A DNA stretch of 64,000 nucleotides from Pseudomonas sp. AB6 (GCF_034314105.1 NZ_JAVIWJ010000001.1:1027501-1091500), one strand, 5' to 3'. Shown: positions 19,401-26,335, counted from the stretch's first letter. Numbers and translations are program-made. The notes: generated by a model from the letters alone, not told the origin.

Positions 19401-19505
19401 GCTTTCTCTCTCCATTCATTAACCAACCAAAACTATTCGCTCAGCCGCATGCCGCTCGCTAGTTGCCATTGGGCGCAAGGGAAGGGCTGACGATTAAATT
19501 CGGGA

Positions 19506-19531
19506 CAATAAAAACCCGGCCTAAACCGGGT
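19506..19531 (-). terminator. Minus-strand intrinsic terminator at the end of the 19521-19733 gene
   Basis: Stem ACCCGG/CCGGGT with a six-base loop, followed on the minus strand by TTTTTATT. It includes the stop codon of the upstream gene. Confidence 0.75.
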
Positions 19532-19733
19532 CTGCGCTGATGCTTGGCTCTAAGGTCAATCGGAATTCGCGATCTGGAAAGTCCTTCTCGAATTCGCTTA
19601 GGATTCCATGGGCCAATTCTGGGCAGTTTCGAGGAAGTCCGTGTTTGGGTTCGCTGGTTGTCTCGATCCTTTTCCCGATCATGCAGGCCACATAGGTCCA
19701 GCCGTCATCGGTCATGACTTGAAGCTTTTGCAT
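19521..19733 (-). CDS. 70-residue hypothetical phage protein
   Basis: Small soluble protein with aromatic and acidic residues (MQKLQVMTDDGWTYVAC start). AGGAG upstream of ATG supports it. It lies between the structured RNA element and a terminator. Function unknown. Confidence 0.5.
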   Translation of the reverse strand: MQKLQVMTDDGWTYVACMIGKRIETTSEPKHGLPRNCPELAHGILSEFEKDFPDREFRLTLEPSISADPV

Positions 19734-19884
19734 GTGATAACTCCTATTGCTCGCTCACTGGGCAGGCAGTGGCCACCTATTGAAATAGGTTGCAAGCCTC
19801 GGAGCTGCCCGATGCGCATCTAGACTGACCACTATTTAGTTGAGTAGTGGTCCCGGATAGGCTTGCGGTGGTGCGGGGGTGATG

Positions 19885-19989
19885 TAGATGCCCGGTGCTG
19901 GTCTCCGGGTTGCGGATCATATTGTCGGCCCACGAAGTCCTACTGTTACCCGCGTTACTAGCTGCTAATCAGCCTTGGCATTCACCTAC
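19885..19989 (-). other. Structured non-coding stretch next to the tRNA-like element
   Basis: No credible gene. The ends GTAGATGCC (19885-19893) and GGCATTCACCTAC (19977-19989) can pair, with a four-base bulge. Inside are hairpins CCCGG/CCGGG (19891-19909) and GCTG/CAGC (19961-19973). It abuts the tRNA-like element, and the two may form one RNA. Confidence 0.4.
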
Positions 19990-20123
19990 ATCGGGGAATG
20001 ATCTGACCGGGATTCGAACCCGAAAGACTTATGTCGATTTCAGCAGCGCTACCTTGTCGACTGCACCCTGCACGCAGGGCGGCCCTGTACCAAACGAGCC
20101 AAACGTCAGATCATTCCCCGATG
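19989..20123 (-). ncRNA. tRNA-like structured RNA enclosed by a perfect 19-bp stem
   Basis: On the minus strand the 135-nt segment begins and ends with arms that pair perfectly over 19 bp (20105-20123 with 19989-20007). Just before the 3' arm is a canonical tRNA T-arm, CGGG-TTCGAAT-CCCG (20008-20022). Near the 5' arm is a D-arm-like GGCTC-GTTTGGTACA-GGGCC. Between them are hairpins CCCTG/CAGGG and GAC-ATAA-GTC, not a normal anticodon arm. It is too long (over 110 nt between acceptor ends) for a standard tRNA. It lies within the leftward operon between two coding genes. Confidence 0.5.
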
Positions 20124-20151
20124 CAGCCTCGTTAGAGGTGATCGGTTTCGG

Positions 20152-20424
20152 TTATGCGGTGGCTTTCAGGATGGCGGTGCGAGCCTTTGCATATTTCTTG
20201 TTTGCGCCGGGCGATGTTCCCGACCCAGCTTCAAGCTCAACTAAAGCAGCCAGAAGTTCGGGCGCCGCGGCTATCAGCTTGGCGTTATCCTCGTGATTCC
20301 GCTCCATTCGCAGCGTACTCAGACGGCAAATAGAGTCGCCGCCTGTGCTTGGATTGATCACAAATCCATTAGGGGTATGAATGGCCACCCAAGGCCCCGG
20401 CGTAAATTTCAACTCACTCATCAT
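20152..20424 (-). CDS. PGPW/APELL-motif phage protein, copy 2
   Basis: A 90-residue protein with FTPGPW at residues 7-12, NAKLIAAAPELLAALVELE in the middle and a C-terminal AKARTAILKATA. It is the compact, minimal form of the family represented three times in this prophage. The ribosome site GAGGA lies before two adjacent ATGs. Function unknown. Confidence 0.65.
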   Translation of the reverse strand: MMSELKFTPGPWVAIHTPNGFVINPSTGGDSICRLSTLRMERNHEDNAKLIAAAPELLAALVELEAGSGTSPGANKKYAKARTAILKATA

Positions 20425-20643
20425 TCATTCCTCTGTATTGCAATAGTCGGCATCAAGCGCGAACCGGGCGATGTTCGCGATGGGCGACTCGTTCGTTTCC
20501 TGATAGATGCGATCCAGTGCAGCCTTCAGCTTTTCGAGCTGACCGCTCTGAATGGTGATTTTCTTCTTCGCCACAAGGTGAGCCATATATAGCGCGCCCT
20601 GTTCCTTGCGGGTCATGCTCATTGAAACAGTTACGTCACTCAT
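20425..20643 (-). CDS. 72-residue hypothetical phage protein
   Basis: Immediately upstream of copy 2 of the PGPW protein with no intergenic gap. Middle region is helical (GQLEKLKAALDRIYQE). A GGGATATG start context with AGGGG supports it. No motif recognised. Confidence 0.5.
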   Translation of the reverse strand: MSDVTVSMSMTRKEQGALYMAHLVAKKKITIQSGQLEKLKAALDRIYQETNESPIANIARFALDADYCNTEE

Positions 20644-20656
20644 ATCCCTTACCCCT

Positions 20657-20998
20657 CTATTCGTGAATGGCCGGGTGAGCGGGGGCGATGAACTCCCGGC
20701 TTACTGCTGACATCATCCTTATACTGCCGTCAGGGGCTAGCGAGGCCTTGCCCAGCGTATGGAATGCCTTACCAGTAAGTGGCGACCCCATCGGCATCGA
20801 GAGATAAACAACGCGAGAAAGCAGGCCTAATACCATTTCCTGATCGCAGATCGTTTCTTCAAACGCCTCCATCACTTCGTCCCAAATATCGTCGCCAGCC
20901 TTTTCGCGGGCTTCGTACTTCTCTGGATAGGCAGCAACCATAAGTTCGAATTGTTCGAGGTCGCTGAGTTGCTGAATCCTTTTCGGCATATAGCTCAT
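20657..20998 (-). CDS. Hypothetical phage protein
   Basis: A 113-residue acidic protein beginning MSYMPKRIQQLSDLEQFEL. GGGAG about ten bases upstream of ATG 20998 supports this start rather than 21046. No family recognised. Confidence 0.55.
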   Translation of the reverse strand: MSYMPKRIQQLSDLEQFELMVAAYPEKYEAREKAGDDIWDEVMEAFEETICDQEMVLGLLSRVVYLSMPMGSPLTGKAFHTLGKASLAPDGSIRMMSAVSREFIAPAHPAIHE

Positions 20999-21060
20999 TT
21001 GAATTACTCCCGTTAATTTCCAATACAGCCAGCTACCTAGCTGCATGAGAAATGTGTGGG

Positions 21061-21396
21061 TTAGCTGGGCGTAGGCTCGTCGAGCCGGGGTCCGTTTCTG
21101 CCAGTCCGCGACGGCGGTTCTTCCTCCGGCTCAATTGTTATTAGCCAGTTTCGCTTGCCCATCTCTGCAACTGCAGCCTCAGCAATATCGAATGCCCGTG
21201 TAACCACTTCCTGAGCAGTAAGTGGTCTGCCTTTTGATCGGCCAGCCTCATCAAAGCCATCCGTGGTAGCTGCCACCATGCCGTGCGCATGAAGCAAGTT
21301 AAGGGCGATCCTTGCTTCGAGGTTTTCAATATGGGATTGCTGCACCTCTGGCTGAATACCGAAACGCGATTGTTTTGCGGTGTACTCAATTTTCAT
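21061..21396 (-). CDS. Hypothetical phage protein
   Basis: A 111-residue protein, helical (NLEARIALNLLHAHGMVAA) and ending in a Pro/Arg-rich tail (EEEPPSRTGRNGPRLDEP). ATG 21396 lies eight bases after GGAGG. Function unknown. Confidence 0.55.
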   Translation of the reverse strand: MKIEYTAKQSRFGIQPEVQQSHIENLEARIALNLLHAHGMVAATTDGFDEAGRSKGRPLTAQEVVTRAFDIAEAAVAEMGKRNWLITIEPEEEPPSRTGRNGPRLDEPTPS

Positions 21397-21463
21397 CTTC
21401 CATCCCTCCACTTGAATTCAACAAAGACCCCGGCTGGGCAGGGGCTTTAGTAGGCGAGCCCGG

Positions 21464-22039
21464 TCAGATAGTTGCCGAGACCTTGATTGCCGCTGCGCAA
21501 GCCTGAATGGCGTCTTTCGCTGCCAGCTCGATGTTCTTGGCGATGACCTTGTTCACGTCGTTGATCGCGTTCTTCGCGCTCTTTTCAAGCGTGTCCTTGA
21601 TGTACAGCTTCATCAGGACGGTTAAGCGGGGGCCAGATTCGCGCCAGTTGTAGCTGTCTTTCGACTCGTCGCGGGAGTGGCCGTTGAAGTCGACCTTCTC
21701 GCTCATATACACCTCAGCCCGGCTGGCGATGTATTCCTTAAAGGTCATCGGCTCGCCCTTTGGTTCGCCGTAAGCGTTGGTCTTCATCATGTTCGCGGCT
21801 TCGATTATTTCGCCGACGCGGGGCAGGACATGCTCGGCAGCCAGCGCGGCGATCTTCAGATCCACCGCTTCCTGAACGCGCTTCTCGACCTGCTGCTTGA
21901 ACTTGGAGGCGTATGACGATTCGTCCCCCTCATCATCAAAGCCGGTGGAGTAGAGAAGAGCGTGAACCGCCTGCTCGACAATTCGCGCCTGAAGGTCTGC
22001 CGCGCTTACGCCGAGTGCTTCTAGTGTTTTGATGTCCAT
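21464..22039 (-). CDS. Helical hypothetical protein, first gene of the leftward operon
   Basis: A 191-residue, mostly helical protein (residues 1-80 and a C-terminal helix ELAAKDAIQACAAAIKV). GGAG before ATG 22039 is the best start; the frame stays open to 22156 without a better site. It is the first gene after the leftward promoter and boxA, the position of early regulatory or anti-host genes in lambdoid phages. Family unknown. Confidence 0.6.
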   Translation of the reverse strand: MDIKTLEALGVSAADLQARIVEQAVHALLYSTGFDDEGDESSYASKFKQQVEKRVQEAVDLKIAALAAEHVLPRVGEIIEAANMMKTNAYGEPKGEPMTFKEYIASRAEVYMSEKVDFNGHSRDESKDSYNWRESGPRLTVLMKLYIKDTLEKSAKNAINDVNKVIAKNIELAAKDAIQACAAAIKVSATI

Positions 22040-22200
22040 CTGCGTATCTCCGTGTGTTCGTTCGATTTTCCAGATACGCCTGTTGCCAAGCGCATCGAGG
22101 AAATCTGTTGTCTCCACCACACGCATCGCCCGATTCATATCTCTGGCCGGCGTCACACATTTCGTGATCGATGATCTTCCGGCTGGCTTGTGTGGTTTCG

Positions 22201-22222
22201 CGTACTCGCATTCAGGAGTACG
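22201..22222 (-). promoter_or_regulatory. Leader hairpin of the leftward operon
   Basis: Seven-bp stem CGTACTC/GAGTACG with eight-base loop, in the about 330-nt leader between the promoter and the first gene. It may be part of an antitermination or regulatory RNA structure. Confidence 0.35.
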
Positions 22223-22314
22223 GCCAGTTCCAGCGCTGGCATGGCATCAACTATTTGTTGGCTCGCGCTTACCGAATGATCTCGGGGTAGTCGATGGCGA
22301 GGATCTTGGATTGT

Positions 22315-22323
22315 TAAAGAGCG
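22315..22323 (-). promoter_or_regulatory. boxA-like antitermination element
   Basis: On the minus strand the sequence is CGCTCTTTA, an exact match to the bacterial boxA consensus, about 50 bases after the expected transcription start of the leftward promoter. In lambda, boxA lies at the same relative place in nutL. I did not find a clear boxB hairpin directly after it. Confidence 0.55.
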
Positions 22324-22378
22324 AAGACCTTAATGAGGCCCTATCGCTGCTTCGGTGGTTTGTCGCGGCGATGTGGTG

Positions 22379-22407
22379 AATATGTACTAATGGTTCACAG
22401 TGGTCAA
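22379..22407 (-). promoter_or_regulatory. Leftward early promoter (pL-like)
   Basis: On the minus strand: -35 TTGACC, a 17-base spacer, -10 CATATT. A repressor operator lies within the spacer and another touches the -35. It would drive the operon from 22039 leftward to the integrase. Confidence 0.65.
22383..22397. promoter_or_regulatory. Repressor operator inside the leftward promoter
   Basis: TGTACT-AAT-GGTTCA matches the 15-bp palindromic pattern TGNACY-N3-RGTNCA seen in the cI-cro interval. Bound repressor would block polymerase between -35 and -10. Confidence 0.65.
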
Positions 22408-22421
22408 GTACCAAAAGTACA
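22407..22421. promoter_or_regulatory. Second repressor operator at the leftward promoter
   Basis: AGTACC-AAA-AGTACA is a slightly degenerate copy of the same operator pattern, centred 24 bp from the first, the same centre-to-centre distance as two operators in the cI-cro interval. Confidence 0.5.
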
Positions 22422-22439
22422 CATTTTCCATGCAAGCGT

Positions 22440-22464
22440 AAAAAAGCCCGCACAGTCGGCGGGC
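22440..22464 (-). terminator. Terminator of the repressor operon
   Basis: On the minus strand, GCCCGC/GCGGGC stem with seven-base loop followed by six T. It separates the 22483-22719 gene from the leftward promoter. Confidence 0.8.
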
Positions 22465-22482
22465 TCATCTATCGGTTAGGCA

Positions 22483-22719
22483 TCAGTCAGGAGGATCGCC
22501 CTCCGGCCTATGGCGCGAAACCAGCTCAACTAGCTGTTCGGCTATGAAATCAGAATTATCAGTCAGTACCTGGAGGTGGGCGGCAATGCGCTCCGAAACC
22601 TCAGTCGATCCACGCTGACCAATCCAGATGCCAATCTCTTCGACTGCTGCGGCGGCGGCATTGATGTTTTGGTTGAGACGGAAGAGTAGGGCGGGGGTAG
22701 GGTCGTCGGGTAGGGACAT
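22483..22719 (-). CDS. 78-residue hypothetical phage protein
   Basis: Starts MSLPDDPTPALLF with GGAG upstream of ATG 22719. Helical, no membrane segment. It is the last gene of the repressor-side operon, before the terminator, so it may be expressed in the lysogen. Function unknown. Confidence 0.55.
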   Translation of the reverse strand: MSLPDDPTPALLFRLNQNINAAAAAVEEIGIWIGQRGSTEVSERIAAHLQVLTDNSDFIAEQLVELVSRHRPEGDPPD

Positions 22720-22815
22720 GGCATTTTCTCCATAGAGAAGAAAAGCGTAGCAGCCCAAATCGCAGGCAACAAAAAGCCCGACGGTTGGCCGAGCTTGGGG
22801 GGAATCGAGACTAAA

Positions 22816-23571
22816 TTACTTACTTTCGGTTGGTCCGGCCGCCTGAGTTTGCTTGATCAAGAGCAGTAAATCCTGCGTTTCCTTGAGCATCTGCGCATTA
22901 CCTTGCTGTATTTTTTGCGACTCCTGCCCGGAAGTGAATATCCCGGAAGCACTGCTAATAATCGTGGAGTTCACACCCCATACACCAAGCACAATTGCCA
23001 CCCCGATGGTCAGCATTCCGGCCAAGGCTGCGCGATTTGATTTTCTGACCTCGGTAACGCTTTCGGTGATCTTTGATTCGAAGCCGTCAACCTTAAACTC
23101 TACCCCGCCGATCTTTGTAACGATGCTGTCCAGCTTAGCGTCGATAACCTTATCCCTATCTTCCAGTCGCCTAGACATTCCTTCAAACCGCTCGGCATAA
23201 AGCAAATCCCGCGCTTCTTGCTCTTTGCGGTAGGCGTCTGCGCGCCTCTCCGAATCGCGCTCTACCTTCTCGGCGCGCCGATCCATCCGATCCTCTAGGG
23301 CGGATAACGTGGTCCTTAGTTCTTCGGGGGTAATTTCTGGCATGCGATTAGTATCATCTGATTTTTCTGATTTGTCATGCCTGAGGCCGATCCCGCTCGC
23401 CCCAGTTTCGCGAAATTCACTCTGTGAATGCATGGTCTTAAATTGGGCTGGAGGCTTTAGCCCGGATAGTTTATGCCAGTCGAGACTGTTGGCGTCTGGA
23501 GACCTGTTCACCCCAGGAGAGCCTTTGAATAACCTCTTCTCAAAATCACCTTGAGGCGACTTACTCAGCAT
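22816..23571 (-). CDS. Membrane-anchored coiled-coil protein of the repressor operon
   Basis: A 251-residue protein. Residues 1-75 are disordered and polar; residues 80-175 are a long charged coiled coil (EDRMDRRAEKVERDSERRAD and onward); a single membrane segment follows near 185-205 (AALAGMLTIGVAIVLGVWG), then a short helical tail. GGAGG lies before ATG 23571, which overlaps the upstream gene by 11 bases. Co-expression with the repressor suggests a lysogenic role such as superinfection exclusion; this is inference. Confidence 0.65.
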   Translation of the reverse strand: MLSKSPQGDFEKRLFKGSPGVNRSPDANSLDWHKLSGLKPPAQFKTMHSQSEFRETGASGIGLRHDKSEKSDDTNRMPEITPEELRTTLSALEDRMDRRAEKVERDSERRADAYRKEQEARDLLYAERFEGMSRRLEDRDKVIDAKLDSIVTKIGGVEFKVDGFESKITESVTEVRKSNRAALAGMLTIGVAIVLGVWGVNSTIISSASGIFTSGQESQKIQQGNAQMLKETQDLLLLIKQTQAAGPTESK

Positions 23572-23854
23572 TTTGCGCCTCCGCCAGCGAGGCGCGAAGG
23601 TCTGGGTCAGGAATAGCCATCATTCGAACAAAATAACAGGTTGTACATACCATCGTTAACACTGGCAGACCGACCATGTACATATTTCCGTCCGCCTTCC
23701 CCCACGGTATGGTGTTGATACTTACGGTTCCAGCAGAAGGTAGGGTCCATTCGTCTTTTTCGCAAAATGGGCATTTTGCAGACTTTGTTTTTTCAGCCAT
23801 AAAGGCATCTAGCTTGTTAAGGTCGACCCGGTATTCTGTCTCTTCCTGCGCCAT
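23561..23854 (-). CDS. Zinc-finger-like protein downstream of the repressor
   Basis: A 97-residue protein with two Cys pairs (CPFC near residue 28 and CTTC near residue 72) that could bind one zinc ion. The segment between is hydrophobic (NMYMVGLPVLTMV). ATG 23854 has AAGGAAT upstream. Follows cI in the same orientation and overlaps the next gene, so probably part of the prophage-maintenance transcript. Function unknown. Confidence 0.6.
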   Translation of the reverse strand: MAQEETEYRVDLNKLDAFMAEKTKSAKCPFCEKDEWTLPSAGTVSINTIPWGKADGNMYMVGLPVLTMVCTTCYFVRMMAIPDPDLRASLAEAQNAE

Positions 23855-23878
23855 CAAAAGATTCCTTTTCTGTTGTTC

Positions 23879-24649
23879 CTACAAATCCCCGCCACGCCAG
23901 ATCACTCGGCCCAATATCCGATGCTCGTATATTTCTCCATCTGGCAGGACAAGGTCGCCGTGATTGATCTTGTCGGCGTTGTCACTGCGGATGATCCATC
24001 CGCCGAATTCTGACTTCATCAGCCGCTTCACAAGCGTTCCGCGCTCCTGGCTTTCAAGGGCAAATATCTGCCCGTCAACTGGCTCGACTCTCGATTCGTC
24101 AACAAGCAGTACGTCATGATCATCAATTGTCGGCCACATGCTTTCTCCGTGGGCGTAAATGACCTTCAGATTTTTCGGGTTAACCCCTTTGAGGCGCAGC
24201 CAGTCTCGCTTGAATGCAAGCGTACCGCGCAGCTCGACGTGCGTGTTTTGATGTCCGCTGCCTGCGGATGCCAATGCGTCGTACTGAGGGATGAAGGCGT
24301 ACTTCTCATCTGTTACCGGGGTTTCGCCGTCATCATCCGTAGGGAAGGGGAGGATGCTCGGGGTTACTGGCTGTATCGCTGGGCGCGCCAGCGGGTCGGC
24401 AAGCTCCCTCATGTCGCCGCGCCCATACTCCAACCACTCCACCCGTACCTTGAGCGCCGCAGCAAGCGCAAGCATTTTTGCGCCGCCCGGCATCGACTCG
24501 CCATTTAGCCACTTGCTGCTGGCCTTGGGCGTAACCCCTGCAACTTTCGCCAGGCGAGCGCCCGCACCCCATTCTTGGATTTCATTCGCAACAAGGGCCT
24601 GCTTGAGTCTCACGACAAAAGCATTTCGTATTTCTTCTATTTGAACCAT
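23879..24649 (-). CDS. CI/LexA-type phage repressor with S24 autopeptidase domain
   Basis: A 256-residue repressor. The N-terminal HTH is at about residues 30-52 (RLAKVAGVTPKASSKWLNG). The S24 domain has the nucleophile Ser170 (GESMWPT), Lys208 (GTLVKRL) and a likely self-cleavage site Ala129-Gly130, so RecA-stimulated cleavage should induce the prophage. I prefer ATG 24649; the frame stays open to an ATG at 24694, but a start there would put two operators and the promoter start region inside the gene. ATG 24649 itself lies within operator 24642-24656, implying negative autoregulation. Confidence 0.9.
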   Translation of the reverse strand: MVQIEEIRNAFVVRLKQALVANEIQEWGAGARLAKVAGVTPKASSKWLNGESMPGGAKMLALAAALKVRVEWLEYGRGDMRELADPLARPAIQPVTPSILPFPTDDDGETPVTDEKYAFIPQYDALASAGSGHQNTHVELRGTLAFKRDWLRLKGVNPKNLKVIYAHGESMWPTIDDHDVLLVDESRVEPVDGQIFALESQERGTLVKRLMKSEFGGWIIRSDNADKINHGDLVLPDGEIYEHRILGRVIWRGGDL

Positions 24650-24656
24650 AGGTTCA
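24642..24656. promoter_or_regulatory. Repressor operator 1 of the cI-cro switch
   Basis: TGAACC-ATA-GGTTCA is a perfect palindrome and overlaps the preferred cI start codon. It fits autorepression of cI. Confidence 0.7.
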
Positions 24657-24669
24657 TTAACGCATGGGC

Positions 24670-24697
24670 TTGCATGTACTTTCAGTTCCGACATAAT
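24670..24697 (+). promoter_or_regulatory. Rightward early promoter (pR-like) for the cro operon
   Basis: -35 TTGCAT, 16-base spacer, -10 CATAAT. Operator 2 occupies the spacer and operator 3 lies just downstream of the -10. The cro ATG follows at 24734 with GGAGG. Confidence 0.6.
24675..24689. promoter_or_regulatory. Repressor operator 2 of the cI-cro switch
   Basis: TGTACT-TTC-AGTTCC, same 15-bp pattern with one arm slightly degenerate; sits in the spacer of the rightward promoter. Confidence 0.6.
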
Positions 24698-24721
24698 ATG
24701 TACTGTAAGTTCATATTTTAA
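24693..24721 (-). promoter_or_regulatory. Repressor maintenance promoter (pRM-like)
   Basis: On the minus strand: -35 TTAAAA, 17-base spacer, -10 TATTAT. Transcription would begin near 24686 and give a leader of about 35-40 nt to ATG 24649. Operator 3 fills the spacer. Confidence 0.5.
24699..24713. promoter_or_regulatory. Repressor operator 3 of the cI-cro switch
   Basis: TGTACT-GTA-AGTTCA, a near-perfect palindrome of the same type, between the divergent cI and cro genes. Confidence 0.65.
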
Positions 24722-24733
24722 CCCGGAGGCCTT

Positions 24734-24973
24734 ATGCGGCCGCTCAAAAAATCGATTGATGATGCTGGCGGCGTACCGACCGTGGCCCTGGCCTGCGGCA
24801 AGACTCCGAGAGCTATTTACAAGTGGATCGTTGCTGACGCACTACCGCGCACCGAGTACACCGGCGAAACCCAATACGCCAAAAAAATATCAGTGCTTGC
24901 AGGCATTAAGGGGAAGCCGTTCGACCCCGATTGGCTGCTTGCAGAAGCTCATCCAAAAAAATCAGCCGCTTAA
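24734..24973 (+). CDS. Cro/YdaS-like regulator
   Basis: A 79-residue protein. Residues 5-35 (KKSIDDAGGVPTVALACGKT then PRAIYKWIV) fit the YdaS/Cro helix-turn-helix, where the recognition helix follows a Gly-containing turn. Divergent from the repressor, with GGAGG six bases before ATG. Expected to favour lytic growth by repressing the repressor. Confidence 0.8.
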   Translation: MRPLKKSIDDAGGVPTVALACGKTPRAIYKWIVADALPRTEYTGETQYAKKISVLAGIKGKPFDPDWLLAEAHPKKSAA

Positions 24974-25004
24974 ACCAATTTCCAACCACAAAAGGATTCA
25001 CACG

Positions 25005-25211
25005 ATGGCCTACAAACACAACCCAGAAGACAAGCGCAATAAGCGCCGTCAAGTCAGCTTCAACCAAACGCTAGACAAGATTCTTTCGCGGGCTGCCAGC
25101 CGGGCACACACGCAGCACGCAACATTCCTGCTCGCGATTATCGAGTGGGGCGTTGAGAACGGTGCAATCGAAGGCCTGCTGAAGGATGAAAAGAAGTCTA
25201 GCGCTGCTTGA
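25005..25211 (+). CDS. 68-residue hypothetical protein, possible ribbon-helix-helix
   Basis: Starts MAYKHNPEDKRNKRRQVSFN. A basic start followed by a strand-like RRQVSF and two helices (TLDKILSRAASRAH, ATFLLAIIEWGVENG) is compatible with a ribbon-helix-helix fold. Its place after cro is where lambda has cII, but I see no CII similarity. AAGGA lies before the ATG. Confidence 0.55.
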   Translation: MAYKHNPEDKRNKRRQVSFNQTLDKILSRAASRAHTQHATFLLAIIEWGVENGAIEGLLKDEKKSSAA

Positions 25212-25230
25212 TCAGCCTAAGGAGGTTCAA

Positions 25231-25452
25231 TTGCTCGAATACGAAAGCCTGAGTCCGGGCACGAGAGAGCGAGTGGAACAGCTCGCCAGAGATAAGCGGT
25301 ACAGCCTTGAAGAGGCACTGGAAGAGATTGCGATTGAGTCAATCGCAATGGGTGGACTAACCCTCTCCATGCGCACCAAGGCGAAGTTGATAGCTATTCC
25401 GGGGAGGCCGAAAGGCGAACACCTAATTAGGGTCACTACTGAACCTATTTAG
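25231..25452 (+). CDS. 73-residue hypothetical protein with TTG start
   Basis: A perfect AAGGAGG (25219-25225) lies five bases before a TTG, which gives MLEYESLSPGTRERVEQLAR. An in-frame ATG at 25186 overlaps the previous gene and has no ribosome site. The product is helical (SLEEALEEIAIESIAMGG) with a basic C-terminus. Function unknown. Confidence 0.6.
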   Translation: MLEYESLSPGTRERVEQLARDKRYSLEEALEEIAIESIAMGGLTLSMRTKAKLIAIPGRPKGEHLIRVTTEPI

Positions 25453-25478
25453 GGCCACCAAATTACAGACAAAAAAAT

Positions 25479-25503
25479 GCCGGGGTAGTGACCCGGCGTT
25501 TTC
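25479..25503 (+). terminator. Possible terminator (tR1-like) before the Rha gene
   Basis: GCCGGG/CCCGGC stem with a seven-base loop followed by GTTTTC. It would limit early rightward transcription unless antiterminated. Confidence 0.5.
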
Positions 25504-25528
25504 AACACAACTTGATAAGGCCGATTAT

Positions 25529-26335
25529 ATGCAAACCGTAACCAGCGTCAATACCCCGCTCAATTTGCCGACACGTTTTGCGATAAACGAAAACGTGTCG
25601 CGCACGATGTCTTCCCGTGAAATAGCCAATGTCACGGGTAAGCGTCACGACAACGTAAAACGCGACATTGTTGCGATGCTCAAGGAGCTGAAAGTCGATG
25701 CCCTCAGCTTTGAGGACATCTATCTCGACGGACGTAATCGCGAACAACTCCAGTATCTACTTGATCGCGAATACACCGACTGCCTTTTGACGGGTTACAG
25801 CGCCCCCATGCGCATGAAGGTGGTTCGCCGCTGGCATGAACTTGAAGGTCAGGGCGCGGCGCGCCAATCTGTCATCGCCAATGGAACAAAGGTTATCGGC
25901 GAGCTCGCCATCCTTGAATGCTTCACACGCCTGCTTAAGCCTGCGCCGTCCAGCCAAGTGATGATGCTGAATCAGATCGCCGTTAATAACGGCCTCGACC
26001 CTAAGTTTCTACCCGGCTACGCCATCGACGCAGCGCCTGACGCCATCGGTGGCAGCTCAATGCCCACCAAGTCCGCTACGGCACTCCTGAAAGATAACGA
26101 CATCCGCGTATCACCTGCGACCTTCAATAAGGCGCTAGGTGCCGCTGGCTTCCTGAAAGTCATGCAGCGCAAGAACTCCAAGCAGGAAATGATCGATTTC
26201 TGGTCGATTACCGACAAAGGCCTGCGCTTCGGTAAGAACCTAACCAGCCCCCAATCCCCTCGCGAGACACAGCCTCATTGGTACGTGGATCGCTTTCTTG
26301 AGTTGGCCGGGCTGATCGGCAAAGGACACAAATGA
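25529..26335 (+). CDS. Rha-family phage regulatory protein
   Basis: A 268-residue protein. Residues about 27-110 match the Rha domain (MSSREIANVTGKRHDNVKRD, then LLDREYTDCLLTGYSAPMRM and VRRWHELE). The C-terminal half contains a second winged-helix-like region ending in FWSITDKGLRFGKN. Rha proteins interfere with phage growth when IHF is missing and act as regulators or antirepressors. The stop overlaps the start of the O-like gene (ATGATG). Confidence 0.85.
   Translation: MQTVTSVNTPLNLPTRFAINENVSRTMSSREIANVTGKRHDNVKRDIVAMLKELKVDALSFEDIYLDGRNREQLQYLLDREYTDCLLTGYSAPMRMKVVRRWHELEGQGAARQSVIANGTKVIGELAILECFTRLLKPAPSSQVMMLNQIAVNNGLDPKFLPGYAIDAAPDAIGGSSMPTKSATALLKDNDIRVSPATFNKALGAAGFLKVMQRKNSKQEMIDFWSITDKGLRFGKNLTSPQSPRETQPHWYVDRFLELAGLIGKGHK

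Noticed and set aside
20001..20114. A standard tRNA gene on the minus strand
   Set aside because: T-arm and acceptor-like stem are good, but no seven-base anticodon loop in a five-bp stem can be placed and the length is too great; reported as tRNA-like instead.
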